Shown one piece after another: positions 7,630 through 16,562 of a stretch of DNA of 64,000 bases; position 1 is the stretch's first letter; each line of letters begins with the position of its first letter. Position numbers and translations under genes: made by a program. The notes beneath the pieces are model-generated. The model had not been told where the DNA came from and ran no database searches. It saw nothing but the letters and a program-made list of their open reading frames with translations. Origin of the DNA: JAUMBM01 sp964441755 (GTDB lineage: Bacteria; Bacteroidota; Bacteroidia; Chitinophagales; Saprospiraceae); assembly GCA_964441755.1 (NCBI GenBank), contig CAYTVG010000009.1, positions 62,001 to 126,000 of the forward strand, given 5' to 3'.

Positions 7630-8844
7630 TCACCTTTTTTCCACCAACAAAAACCCCAGACCAGACAGCAAGCCCACGGCACCCATGACCCACAGCAAGC
7701 CCTCAAACCCCCAGCGCTCTGCCCACGCCAGCCCGAAGGAAGGCGCTATGATGAACGCGAGTGCCCAGGCGATAGACTGTAGCCCCATGTACTCTCCGCG
7801 CCGCGCAGCAGGCGCCCGCGCGGCTACCCAGGTGTTCATAAAAGGCATGCTCAGCATTTCGCCAAAGGTGATGATAATGATAAAGAAGACAGCAGGCCAG
7901 AGTGAGCCGCCAAATCCGGCGAGGATGATGAATGACAGCCCCACCAGCAAGCCGCCAAATGTGATAATCGACAAGATTTTCGCACGCTTCTCGGCCAGGT
8001 GTACCAATGGCATTTCCACAGCCGCAATGAGCAGTCCGTTGAGGGTAAAAAGGTAACCGATCTGCAACTCTGTATACTGCCAGTTCTGCTTAAAATAAAC
8101 AGGCAGAACGCTAAAAAACTGCATAAATGCGATTGCCTGAAGGCTGATCAGCAGTACAAAAAACAAAAACAGCCAATCGCGATACGCAGACCGGTCGCTG
8201 ACTGTATGGGCAGCCTCCTCTTTTTCCTCCTCTCGGGCTGTCTTTACCAATTCAATGCGGTTGGGAAAGCTAAGCTTGTAGGCCAGTGCTGCCAAAAGAC
8301 AAGTAAGCCCGTTGGCCCAAAACAAAGCCGTGTATCCGAGGCCGGCAATCAGCCACCCCCCCACTACAGGGCCAAGTGCAAAGCCCAGATTGATGGCCAG
8401 GCGCAGCAGTCCGTAAGAACGAGAGAGCGTGTCTTTACTGCTAAAATAAGCTATAGCCGCCTGGTTGGCTGGCCGGAAAGCGTCGGTGATCATGCTGAGT
8501 ACAAAAATCCCGATGCTCATCGTCACAATAGTATCCAGCTGCCCCACCACCCAAAAACACAGTCCGCTGCCGATCAGCGTCCAGAGTTGTACCCTGTAGA
8601 AGCCCGTCCGGTCAGTAAACCACCCACCTACATAAGAGCCCACGACAGATCCGAAGCCATAGCTACTCATGACAATACCTGCATCCTGCAGGCTGTACCC
8701 ACGCTGCCCCGTCAGAAAAACAGTCAGAAAAGGAATGACCATTGAGCCTGCCCTGTTAATCAGCAGGACCAGAGACAACAGCCACACTTCCCGGGAAAGA
8801 CCCGAAAAGGACGAACGATACAGATCAATAGTTCGTTGCAACAT
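7630..8844 (-). CDS. MFS transporter (drug:H+ antiporter-like)
   Basis: A 404-residue major facilitator protein with 12 predicted membrane helices in two halves, joined by a charged cytoplasmic loop (around ELVKTAREEEKEEA). The first half carries FTDRTGF, the family's loop 2-3 motif (G-x3-D-R-x-G), and the segment around LGPVVGGWL resembles the motif C region of antiporters. Substrate is unknown. I place the start at the ATG at 8844 (MLQRTIDLYRSS) and not at the earlier in-frame codon at 8925, because the longer form would overlap the 20-bp stem hairpin at 8921-8975 that ends the neighbouring transcript. Confidence 0.88.
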   Translation of the reverse strand: MLQRTIDLYRSSFSGLSREVWLLSLVLLINRAGSMVIPFLTVFLTGQRGYSLQDAGIVMSSYGFGSVVGSYVGGWFTDRTGFYRVQLWTLIGSGLCFWVVGQLDTIVTMSIGIFVLSMITDAFRPANQAAIAYFSSKDTLSRSYGLLRLAINLGFALGPVVGGWLIAGLGYTALFWANGLTCLLAALAYKLSFPNRIELVKTAREEEKEEAAHTVSDRSAYRDWLFLFFVLLISLQAIAFMQFFSVLPVYFKQNWQYTELQIGYLFTLNGLLIAAVEMPLVHLAEKRAKILSIITFGGLLVGLSFIILAGFGGSLWPAVFFIIIITFGEMLSMPFMNTWVAARAPAARRGEYMGLQSIAWALAFIIAPSFGLAWAERWGFEGLLWVMGAVGLLSGLGFLLVEKR

Positions 8845-8920
8845 CACGGATGGGTTGGGGCGGATAGCCCGTACGATATCAAAAATGCCTCGCTGCTGCC
8901 GGCAACAAAGTAGGACAAAG

Positions 8921-8975
8921 AACAAAGGCTCGTTCTTTAACCTTTCCGGGAAAAATTAAAGAACGAGCCTTTGTT
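8921..8975 (-). terminator. Very long hairpin, 20-bp perfect stem
   Basis: Arms at 8921-8940 and 8956-8975 are perfectly complementary around a 15-base loop that itself holds a small TTTCC/GGAAA dyad. It lies downstream of the DUF1573 gene and upstream of the MFS gene on the same strand, so it should end the first transcript. Confidence 0.8.
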
Positions 8976-9053
8976 CGCACCTGCGAGGGGGCCTGAGCAG
9001 CCTGACAGCGCAGATGACAGCAGTCTGAGACTGCCTGCAACCGTAGTTGCTAC

Positions 9054-9548
9054 TTAGTTATTCTTAAACAAGCCATTGTTGTTGGCAGGAAGACCTTCCG
9101 GCTCAGCAGGCTTAGCTTCTACCTTACCGCTGATCTTCAGCATCACGTTTTCACCGCCACTGGTAGTGATGGTAACGGTTTTGGTGAAAGGACCAACGCG
9201 GTTTGTGTCATAGCGGACAGCAATTTCGCCTTTTTCACCTGGCTGGATAGCCTCACGAGGCCACTCAGGTACGGTACAACCGCAGCTTCCTCTTGCGTTA
9301 GAGATCGTCAGCGGGGCGTCGCTTACATTGGTGAAATAAAATTTGCGCAGCGGCTCCGATCCTTGCTGGATGGTACCATAGTCGACCTCTGTAGCATCAA
9401 ATTTGATTTGCGAAGGCGCAGCAGGCTGTGCAATGTCCTGAAAAACAGGCGCATCAGTTTTATTTACGGGCGCGACAGGTTGTGCTTGTCCGAACGCTGC
9501 GCCACATACACCCAAAGCGAGGGCGAGTACAGAAAAAATACGCTTCAT
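9054..9548 (-). CDS. DUF1573 domain secreted protein
   Basis: A 164-residue exported protein: signal peptide MKRIFSVLALALGVCGAAFGQ followed by a short Pro/Ala linker and a single Ig-like DUF1573 domain. The domain shows the family pattern of VDYGTIQQGSEPLRKFYFTN, then GSCGCTVPEWP, then the PGEKGEIAVRYDT strand. The two cysteines of GSCGC are conserved in the family; whether they bind metal or form a disulfide is unknown. The ATG at 9548 is chosen because the longer version would begin upstream of the promoter's transcription start. Function unknown; such proteins are common cell-envelope proteins in Bacteroidota. Confidence 0.9.
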   Translation of the reverse strand: MKRIFSVLALALGVCGAAFGQAQPVAPVNKTDAPVFQDIAQPAAPSQIKFDATEVDYGTIQQGSEPLRKFYFTNVSDAPLTISNARGSCGCTVPEWPREAIQPGEKGEIAVRYDTNRVGPFTKTVTITTSGGENVMLKISGKVEAKPAEPEGLPANNNGLFKNN

Positions 9549-9590
9549 TGCAATTGTATTTATTCGTTTGCGTAAGTTAATTGAATACTG

Positions 9591-9598
9591 CAAAGATA
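9591..9598 (-). promoter_or_regulatory. -7 promoter element of the DUF1573 gene
   Basis: TATCTTTG on the minus strand, an exact TAnnTTTG match 42 bases before the ATG at 9548. It supports that start over the longer in-frame one. Confidence 0.65.
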
Positions 9599-9884
9599 AC
9601 TAAATCCGAGAAACCGAATGGTTAATGATTCGTTAATAGCAAACACCTTTCTCATAACGCACAAACGGCTACAGATGTTTCATACCTCGCCCGCACTTAC
9701 TGCATTTATAATACGGCCCCCTCGATGCCGACTGCTGCAAGCCACAAACAATCGGCCATATTTTTTTGTATCTTCTTTATCGGGCCACTGAATTGCGCTA
9801 TCTTTACGGGTGGAAACTGCCACCACAAGTTTCTTTCCTCCTAAACCCGACCACCTGAGCCAACAAACCAAATAAGACGCAAAT
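9599..9884. other. Divergent intergenic region
   Basis: Spacer between the DUF1573 promoter and the E1 gene. TATCTTTA at 9799-9806 is one base off the -7 consensus and is the best promoter candidate for the E1 gene on the plus strand. Nothing else is recognisable. Confidence 0.4.
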
Positions 9885-12290
9885 ATGTCTCATCACAGTA
9901 TGATGGTTTCTGCGGAAACAATCGGGGTCGACCTGTCGGCAGCCGACATCCTGCGCGATTTTTACATCGCCTGCCTAAGTCGCGAGGCCAGCCTGCTGGC
10001 GCGCAGAGAAGTCCTCACCGGCAAGGCTAAGTTTGGAATCACCGGTGACGGAAAAGAAGTTCCGCAACTGGCTATGGCCAGAGCGTTTGCCAAAGGCGAT
10101 TTCCGCTCAGGTTATTACCGCGACCAGACATTCCTCTTTGCGCTGGGGCTGGCAACTGTCGACGACTTTTTTGCCCAGCTCTATGCGGATCCCGACAATG
10201 ATCCCTTCTCCGGAGGTCGCCAGATGAATGGCCACTATGCTTCCCCACTGATTGATGAAGCAGGCCACTGGCTTAGACAGGCCGAGCAATACAATGTGTC
10301 GGCCGACATTTCCAGCACAGGCGGGCAGATGGCCCGCGCATTGGGGCTGGCCCTCGCTTCGCAAAAATATCGACAGCTCCCGGGCATTGGCCCGGAAGGG
10401 CTTTCTGTGCGGGGCAATGAGGTGTCCTTCTGTACAATTGGCGATGCGAGTACATCAGAAGGCGTTTTTTGGGAAACCATCAACGCAGCCGGTGTCATGC
10501 AGGTGCCTTTGGCTGTCTTTGTATGGGATGACGGTTACGGTATTAGCGTGCCCATACAGTACCAGACAACCAAAAGCAGCATTTCTGAGGTACTCAGCGG
10601 ATTTGCAGCCGATGAGAAGGCAGCAGGCTGGTCCATTTACCGGGAAAAAGGCTGGAATTATCCCGCTTTGGTATCGCTCTTCCGCAAGGCCATCGGGCAA
10701 GTGCGCGAAACCCATGAGCCTGCCCTTTTTCATATAGACGAGCTCACGCAGCCTCAGGGACACTCAACTTCAGGGTCTCACGAGCGCTACAAGAGCACCG
10801 AGCGCCTCGCCTGGGAAAAAGAATACGATTGCATCGAACAAATGGCCCGATGGATGATCACCGAGCAGTTGGCTACGGAATCAGCCATTGAGCAGCTTCG
10901 GGCGGATGCGCGACGCGACGCGCGCGATGCCCGCGACAGGGCCTGGCGCAAATTTAACCATAAAGCACAGGAAACGCGCAGCAAGCTGCTCGCCCTTTAC
11001 CAGCAGCTCGGCGAAGCCGATGCTGTTGTCAACGAACTTAGGCAGGAGGTGGGTGCGCACACCCACCCGCTGTTGAGTGAGTTGGTACAAAATGTGCGCC
11101 GGCTCGCCAATCACCTCGGGCGGCTCCGCCAGCCCGCACAGCTTGCCGTAAGGCAGTTTGCCGAGCAGTTGCTGCAGCAAAACAGAAACGCCTACGGCCG
11201 CCATTTATATGCAGAAAATGCCGGCAGCGCCCTGCGCGTGCCGCAGGTGCCGGCAGCGTATTCTGAAAACAGCCCCTATAAGAACGGTTTTGAGATTCTC
11301 AATGCCTTTTTTGACAAGGCATTCAGCCGCTACGCCAATGTATTTGCCTTCGGTGAGGATGTAGGTCAGATCGGCGGCGTCAATCAGGCATTCTCCGGTA
11401 TGCAGGCCAAATATGGTGCAGAACGGGTGTTTGACACCGGTATCCGGGAGTGGACCATCATGGGGCAGGCAATCGGCATGGCCATGCGTGGCCTGCGACC
11501 CATTGCGGAAATCCAGTACCTCGATTATCTTATCTACGGGCTCGAACCGCTCAGCGATGATCTCGCCACGCTCCGATGGCGCAGCAACGGGCAGCAAAAA
11601 GCGCCGGCCATCATACGCACCCGGGGGCACCGGCTGGAAGGTATCTGGCATGCAGGCTCTCCTATGGGTATGATTGTACATGCGCTGAGGGGCATGTACG
11701 TATGTGTACCGCGCAATATGACCCAGGCAGCAGGTATGTACAATACCCTGCTGCAATCCGACGAACCCGGTCTGGTTGTCGAGTGCCTCAACGGCTACCG
11801 CCTGAAAGAACGACTACCTGATAACACAGGCGATTACACGGTGCCGCTGGGCGTCCCCGAAATCCTCCGCCAGGGCAATGACGTCAGCCTCGTCACCTAC
11901 GGCTCCTGCGTACGCGTAGCAGAGGCCGCTTGTGATATGCTTGCGCGCTACGGGCTCAGTGTCGAACTCATAGATGTACAGACACTGCTGCCTTTTGATC
12001 TGCACGCCCGTATCGCCGATTCTGTTAAAAAGACCAATCGGGTGGTCTTCCTCGATGAAGACGTACCGGGCGGGGCTTCTGCATATATGATGCAGCAGGT
12101 ACTCGAAATACAACAGGCTTACCAGTTTCTCGACTCACCGCCGGTGACGATCACGGCAGCGGCCCACAGGCCTCCTTATGGTTCTGATGGTGATTATTTT
12201 AGTAAGCCCAGTGCCGAGGATGTGTTCCAGCGGGTATACCAGCTCATGAGCGAAGCAGATCCTGCACGCTTTATACCTTTTGGCAGCTAA
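9885..12290 (+). CDS. 2-oxoacid dehydrogenase E1, alpha and beta subunits fused
   Basis: Thiamine-diphosphate-dependent decarboxylase component of a branched-chain type 2-oxoacid dehydrogenase complex, with both subunits in one 801-residue chain. The alpha part (about 20-400) has the ThDP/Mg motif opening with GDAS at 186-189 and closing near N200, followed by WDDGYGIS. The beta part starts around YKNGFEILNAFF and shows FGEDVG, DTGIREWTIMGQAIGMAM, and the C-terminal DVQTLLPFD. Between them lies an Arg/Asp-rich helical linker (near RDARDARDRAWRK). Bacteroidota commonly carry this fused form. No E2 or E3 gene is nearby, so the complex partners are elsewhere; the substrate may be branched-chain oxoacids, 2-oxobutyrate or pyruvate. 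Confidence 0.93.
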   Translation: MSHHSMMVSAETIGVDLSAADILRDFYIACLSREASLLARREVLTGKAKFGITGDGKEVPQLAMARAFAKGDFRSGYYRDQTFLFALGLATVDDFFAQLYADPDNDPFSGGRQMNGHYASPLIDEAGHWLRQAEQYNVSADISSTGGQMARALGLALASQKYRQLPGIGPEGLSVRGNEVSFCTIGDASTSEGVFWETINAAGVMQVPLAVFVWDDGYGISVPIQYQTTKSSISEVLSGFAADEKAAGWSIYREKGWNYPALVSLFRKAIGQVRETHEPALFHIDELTQPQGHSTSGSHERYKSTERLAWEKEYDCIEQMARWMITEQLATESAIEQLRADARRDARDARDRAWRKFNHKAQETRSKLLALYQQLGEADAVVNELRQEVGAHTHPLLSELVQNVRRLANHLGRLRQPAQLAVRQFAEQLLQQNRNAYGRHLYAENAGSALRVPQVPAAYSENSPYKNGFEILNAFFDKAFSRYANVFAFGEDVGQIGGVNQAFSGMQAKYGAERVFDTGIREWTIMGQAIGMAMRGLRPIAEIQYLDYLIYGLEPLSDDLATLRWRSNGQQKAPAIIRTRGHRLEGIWHAGSPMGMIVHALRGMYVCVPRNMTQAAGMYNTLLQSDEPGLVVECLNGYRLKERLPDNTGDYTVPLGVPEILRQGNDVSLVTYGSCVRVAEAACDMLARYGLSVELIDVQTLLPFDLHARIADSVKKTNRVVFLDEDVPGGASAYMMQQVLEIQQAYQFLDSPPVTITAAAHRPPYGSDGDYFSKPSAEDVFQRVYQLMSEADPARFIPFGS

Positions 12291-12313
12291 GCTGCTGTAT
12301 AATAAAGCTATGC

Positions 12314-12353
12314 AAAAGCCTGCAGCCGGCTCATTGGCCGGCTGCAGGCTTTT
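12314..12353. terminator. Terminator hairpin after the E1 gene
   Basis: A 17-bp perfect stem built on AAAAGCCTGCAGCCGGC with a six-base loop and flanking A- and T-runs, a textbook bidirectional intrinsic terminator, 24 bases after the E1 stop. Confidence 0.88.
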
Positions 12354-12356
12354 TTC

Positions 12357-12390
12357 AAAAAACGGCCTGGCGAATGCCAGGCTGTTTTTT
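12357..12390 (-). terminator. Terminator hairpin of the outer-membrane receptor gene
   Basis: Arms AAAAAACGGCCTGGC and GCCAGGCTGTTTTTT pair with one G-U wobble around the loop GAAT. It abuts the stop codon of the minus-strand receptor gene, leaving no 3' untranslated spacer. Confidence 0.8.
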
Positions 12391-15273
12391 TTATTTCTCC
12401 CCCCTGCCACCGCCACCGCGCGCAGGCGCCGGAGGCGTACCAAAGCTGCGCAGGTTGTAGGTAAAATTGAGCATGAAATACTGTGTCAGCACCCTGTTGA
12501 TGCTGTCTTCAATGAAGGTCTCCGTCACGTTCCGGCCAACGCTCGTATTCTGCTTGAGAATATCGAACACCGACAGGCTCACTTCTGCCCCTTTGTTTTT
12601 CAGAAACTTATACCCTATAGCAGCATTCCAAAGAACAAAATTCGTATTGAAGCCCTCACCCAGGCCCGTGTAGGTAGTCTGCACCAAATCTGTATTAATG
12701 CGCAGGCTCTTAGTCGGCATCCAGTTGAGGCGAAGCGTCGCTGTGTGGAAGAAGAAGTCGCTGTTGAGCGTAGGTTGCAGACTGTTATCGACGACGTTGT
12801 AGGTCGCGTTATAGCCAATATTAAAGTCAATCTGCTGACTGATGTTGCTACTCAACACCACCCCTGTACTGGCATTGTAGGTATTCGCCTCATTGACAGC
12901 ACCGTTGATCAGGCTGGGGCTGAGGCGATAGGTGACGCCCGCATTCATATTCAGGTTGCTCTTGATAAAAGTGAGCGGCAAACCGTAGGTGAGGAATAGC
13001 TGCGTATTCCAGGCACCATCGAGGTTAACAGGCCGGTTGAGCTGGGCACCACGGCGCAACAGCAGGCCGTCCTGCAAAAGCGTATCGCCATTGGTAGCAA
13101 TCAGGGTTTCATTGCCGATAAAATCTGTGTTTCTTGTAGCACTGGCCAATACAAAGATGGTGTGTCCTCTGGCCGGCAGTGACTTATTGAAGCGCAGAGA
13201 AACGAAATGGCTCAGCTGCTGCCGGAGTTCAGCATTGCCGGTAGACAGCAACAGCGGATTGCTGTTGTCTACAACGTTTTGCAGCTGACTCACAGAAGGT
13301 ACGTTGGTGAAGCTCCGCAAAAAAATGCGCAGGCTGGTGGAGCGCTCAGGCGCATAGGTAAAGAAAGCAAAGGGCAGCAGGTTGTTGAACGTACGGTCTA
13401 TGTCCAGCAGGCTTGGAAATACCTGCTCGCCGCTGAGCTGTGTATTCTGTACATCTGCGCCCACCGCAAGGTTGATCTTACTGCCTAGGTTGTAGCGATA
13501 GCGGAGGCCCGCGCGCTGGGTCATAACCTCATTGTCGAGTTGGTTGGACAACAGAGTGTCGAGCAGTGAGTAGGTTCCGTTGGTTTCGTCGAGCCGGTTG
13601 GTATAGCGATCGGTATTGTTATCTGTCCAGGAAGGAGCGTAATTGATCTGTAGCTGGCTGTTTTTACCGATTGGCTCTGTATACGAAATGAAAGAAGAAA
13701 GCGTAAGCCCGGATGTTTCGTCATTGGCCTGCTGATCTATGTTTACCTGCGGTCGTATCGGCAGGAAGTAGAGCGTACCGGAATTGAGCCCGTTTGTTCC
13801 CTCCCGATCATTGAGATTTGTGGTAAGGTTGACGGAGATCGTACGACCACGCTTTTGGAAGCGGTGCTGGTACAGAATATTGTTGTTGAGGCTAAGACCT
13901 GTATTGTCGGAATTGAGCAGGTTGGTGGTTCTGTTGAGCAGGAGGAACTCATTGCTGTCATCAGCACCGAAGTTACTGCCGTTCAGAAAACTATTGGCCA
14001 GATTGTTCTGCAGATTTACACGAGGACTGATGATGATCGAGTTCATGCTGTCAATCGTGTACTCCAGTCGCATACTCAGGCGGTGATTGCTGTTATCATT
14101 GCTTATTTCGTTGACCTCTCCGTACAGTTGCGCCAGCGTCTCCGTTACAAAATAGCGGCGGGAGAGCTCGCTGAGGTTATTGTTCTCAGACTGGTTGTAA
14201 AAGTAGCTGGCATTAATCTTCCACTTGCCCAGGACATCCGTAAAATTGAGTCCCAGTGCATTGGTTGAACTGATGCCGTTCTGCTGCCCAATGGTAAAGT
14301 CGGAAGCGCTGGGCCCCTGTGAACGCCAGCGACCGCCACCGCCGCCCGATCTGCCACCGCCACTGTTTCCACTGCTCCCCAGTACCCCAAGAATATCCTG
14401 CGAACTAAAATTCTGCTGGTTAACATTGTTGAACATGCTGATCAGCGAGATGCGCCGCTTGCCTTTGAAGTAATTGAGGTTGGCACCGGCGAGGTAGCGA
14501 TCATCCGTGCCGTATCCGGCATAGACGCGACCGAACTGCCCGGTATTCATGCCTGGCCGGGTAACGATATTAATGGTCTTCTCCGTGTTGCCGTCATTGA
14601 ACCCGGTGAAGCGCGACTGATCGCTCTGCCGGTCAAAAACCTGAATTTTATCGACGACTTCTGCCGGCAGGTTTCTGAGTGCGGCTACAGCATCGTCGCC
14701 AAAAAATTCCTGCCCGTCGATGGTCACACGCCGCACATTTTCGCCTTGCGCCTGCACAGTTCCACCCTGCACAGTAACCCCCGGCATTTTGGCTACCAAC
14801 TCTTCCGAAGAAGCATCTGTATTGACCTTGTAGGCCCTGGCATTGTATTCCGTCGTGTCGCCAATTTGTTCAGACCGCGTCTGTACCCCTGCCACCACAA
14901 CTGTCTCCAGCTCCTGAGCGGACAACTGCAATTGCAACACCCCCAGATCGACAGGCGTACGACCAACCGTCACAGACTGCTCTAATGGCTGATAACCTAT
15001 ATACGTGGCCCTCATTTTGTAGGCACCCGGGCGAAGTGACCGGATGGTAAATGCGCCGTCGATATCTGTCACTTCACCCCGTATTATATTGGTATCGGCT
15101 TGTAACTGCAGGGTCACATTGACGCCAATGAGTGGTGTAGTGCCATCTTTTTCAAAAAATTTACCCGTCACTACCCCTGGCGGCTGCGCCCACGCACTAA
15201 TGCCTGTGAGCATACAGGCAGCGATAAGTAAGTGTCTGTGTAAGTTTAGATAATACCCGTTTATTCGATTCAT
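12391..15273 (-). CDS. TonB-dependent receptor-like outer-membrane beta-barrel protein (PF14905 type)
   Basis: A 960-residue outer-membrane protein. A signal peptide ends near AWAQ (about residue 30). It is followed by a carboxypeptidase-regulatory-like domain (about 33-120; VVTGKFFEKDGTTPLIGVNV), a plug-like domain (about 130-230; SSEELVAKMPGVTV, VRRVTIDGQEFFGDD), and a long beta-barrel rich in alternating aromatic strands. This order is typical of the Bacteroidota outer-membrane beta-barrel family PF14905, relatives of TonB receptors without a paired SusD. There is a Gly/Arg-rich low-complexity insert after the NVNQQNFSSQDILG region and a Gly-rich C-terminal tail ending in GGGGRGEK. The ligand is unknown. 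Confidence 0.9.
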   Translation of the reverse strand: MNRINGYYLNLHRHLLIAACMLTGISAWAQPPGVVTGKFFEKDGTTPLIGVNVTLQLQADTNIIRGEVTDIDGAFTIRSLRPGAYKMRATYIGYQPLEQSVTVGRTPVDLGVLQLQLSAQELETVVVAGVQTRSEQIGDTTEYNARAYKVNTDASSEELVAKMPGVTVQGGTVQAQGENVRRVTIDGQEFFGDDAVAALRNLPAEVVDKIQVFDRQSDQSRFTGFNDGNTEKTINIVTRPGMNTGQFGRVYAGYGTDDRYLAGANLNYFKGKRRISLISMFNNVNQQNFSSQDILGVLGSSGNSGGGRSGGGGGRWRSQGPSASDFTIGQQNGISSTNALGLNFTDVLGKWKINASYFYNQSENNNLSELSRRYFVTETLAQLYGEVNEISNDNSNHRLSMRLEYTIDSMNSIIISPRVNLQNNLANSFLNGSNFGADDSNEFLLLNRTTNLLNSDNTGLSLNNNILYQHRFQKRGRTISVNLTTNLNDREGTNGLNSGTLYFLPIRPQVNIDQQANDETSGLTLSSFISYTEPIGKNSQLQINYAPSWTDNNTDRYTNRLDETNGTYSLLDTLLSNQLDNEVMTQRAGLRYRYNLGSKINLAVGADVQNTQLSGEQVFPSLLDIDRTFNNLLPFAFFTYAPERSTSLRIFLRSFTNVPSVSQLQNVVDNSNPLLLSTGNAELRQQLSHFVSLRFNKSLPARGHTIFVLASATRNTDFIGNETLIATNGDTLLQDGLLLRRGAQLNRPVNLDGAWNTQLFLTYGLPLTFIKSNLNMNAGVTYRLSPSLINGAVNEANTYNASTGVVLSSNISQQIDFNIGYNATYNVVDNSLQPTLNSDFFFHTATLRLNWMPTKSLRINTDLVQTTYTGLGEGFNTNFVLWNAAIGYKFLKNKGAEVSLSVFDILKQNTSVGRNVTETFIEDSINRVLTQYFMLNFTYNLRSFGTPPAPARGGGGRGEK

Positions 15274-15953
15274 ATTGGGCTTGATTAAAGAAATTTAGTT
15301 TTTTTATGTGCACGAGCTTGTTATCTGATAGCAGCCTGGTTACCCGTTGCCGGCTTTCCCTGCATACTTCAGACGCCTGACAATTGCGTGACAATTTTGG
15401 TGTTCGCCAACAAATGTGTATTAACCCTTTTTGAGTACCTTTTGTTGAGCCCTTCCGGGCGTAAGTGCAGCAAAGCTACAAATCACTGAACCTCCGAGCC
15501 TGTCAGCGCCGGCTAGCATTGCTGTTAGCCTCATCCGCCAACCGACTGAGCCGAATATTATTTTGATTTCCCCGTCACGAAAAAGTTTAACCCATTGAAT
15601 ATCTAAAAAGTAGCACACAACTATTTTTCTATATCCATTCACTTCAAAAATTGTGCGGTTGGCATCAAGCCCCGCGGCGAGCAGTCTGTGATCCTCAACG
15701 TATTCAGGCAATACAAGCTCGGAACAAAAAAATTTTGTTCGAAAATCAAGCGAAATAATTGGGCGTATACAGCACAAACCATGGTGTTTTTGAAGTGAGC
15801 GGAATATTATTTTACACTAACCCCATGTGCAGGCTTATCCCGGAGACACTGCTGACCGCCGGGCAGCAAAAAATTTGGGCATTATCAAAATATTGCAGAT
15901 ATTTGTAGAGCATTTGTACCAAGTCTCGGATAAACATATCAAAAAAATCACGC
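15274..15953. other. Long intergenic region without a supported gene
   Basis: About 680 bases between a minus-strand receptor gene and a plus-strand small secreted protein gene. TAAATTTC upstream of the receptor is one base off the -7 consensus. A 118-codon minus-strand frame at 15421-15777 has no family resemblance and no ATG start, so I do not call it. The right part is AT-rich and must hold the promoter of the gene at 15954. Confidence 0.45.
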
Positions 15954-16322
15954 ATGCAGCGTTACATTGTTTTGGCAGTACTGCTCACCACTGCCTGTTT
16001 AGGTTCGCTAACCGCCCAGTCGTCTTTTGTTCCCTCCGGAAGTTCTTCTGCTGCCAAAGCAGACAGTTGGTCGGTGTACTCAGACAGCGAAAACAATCTG
16101 TATTACATTGATTTCGAAAAACTTCGTGTAAACCTCAGCAGCATTGTACTCTTTGACAGCAATGGGCGAGTTGTTTTTGAAAAGGAAGTACACCACTTAC
16201 CTGTGAATACGATTTTCGAACTGGACTTCAACTCTTTCCCGGAGGGCAGGTATGTGCTTGAGCTGCGTTCTTACACGACAACACTCAGGGAACAAATTGA
16301 TTTCAAGCCCCGCCGCTCGTAG
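15954..16322 (+). CDS. Small secreted protein resembling a T9SS sorting domain
   Basis: A 122-residue protein: signal peptide MQRYIVLAVLLTTACLGSLTA, a Ser-rich stretch (about 24-40), then a beta-sandwich-like region whose pattern follows the type A C-terminal sorting domain of type IX secretion cargo: IVLFDSNGRVVFEKEV, an aromatic strand ending in FNSFPEGRYVLEL, and a final basic strand. Unlike true cargo there is no large passenger domain in front, so the domain makes up nearly the whole protein. The related DUF3244 family of small Bacteroidota proteins is an alternative label. It stands alone with no partner gene that explains it. Confidence 0.72.
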   Translation: MQRYIVLAVLLTTACLGSLTAQSSFVPSGSSSAAKADSWSVYSDSENNLYYIDFEKLRVNLSSIVLFDSNGRVVFEKEVHHLPVNTIFELDFNSFPEGRYVLELRSYTTTLREQIDFKPRRS

Positions 16323-16383
16323 TTTTTTCCGGATCTGTTGAGGATTTTCTGCCAGCCGCAAACTTAGGCGTTATCTGACGTAT

Positions 16384-16401
16384 TGCCGCGTTGTTGCGGC
16401 A
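16384..16401. terminator. Weak hairpin between convergent genes
   Basis: A 6-bp stem TGCCGC / GCGGCA with the loop GTTGTT. A second short dyad (TCCGGC / GCCGGA) follows at 16464-16480. Neither has a T-run; they are the only terminator candidates between the genes ending at 16322 and 16563. Confidence 0.3.
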
Positions 16402-16562
16402 GTATATCCTGGCTGTAGGTAAAACAGACTAATAAGCAGTTGCTTTGGTTCTGCTCAGGTGGTTCCGGCCAAATGCCGGACTGTTGCAAGCCCGGCGTCT
16501 GCTATGCGTTGAGCTTTGCTCGTAGAAAGCCAGCCCTTACATATTGGTACTTGTTCCTGAGC

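Noticed and set aside
15421..15777. 118-codon minus-strand frame in the large spacer
   Set aside because: No ATG start, no signal, no family resemblance and no promoter element; it may be chance.
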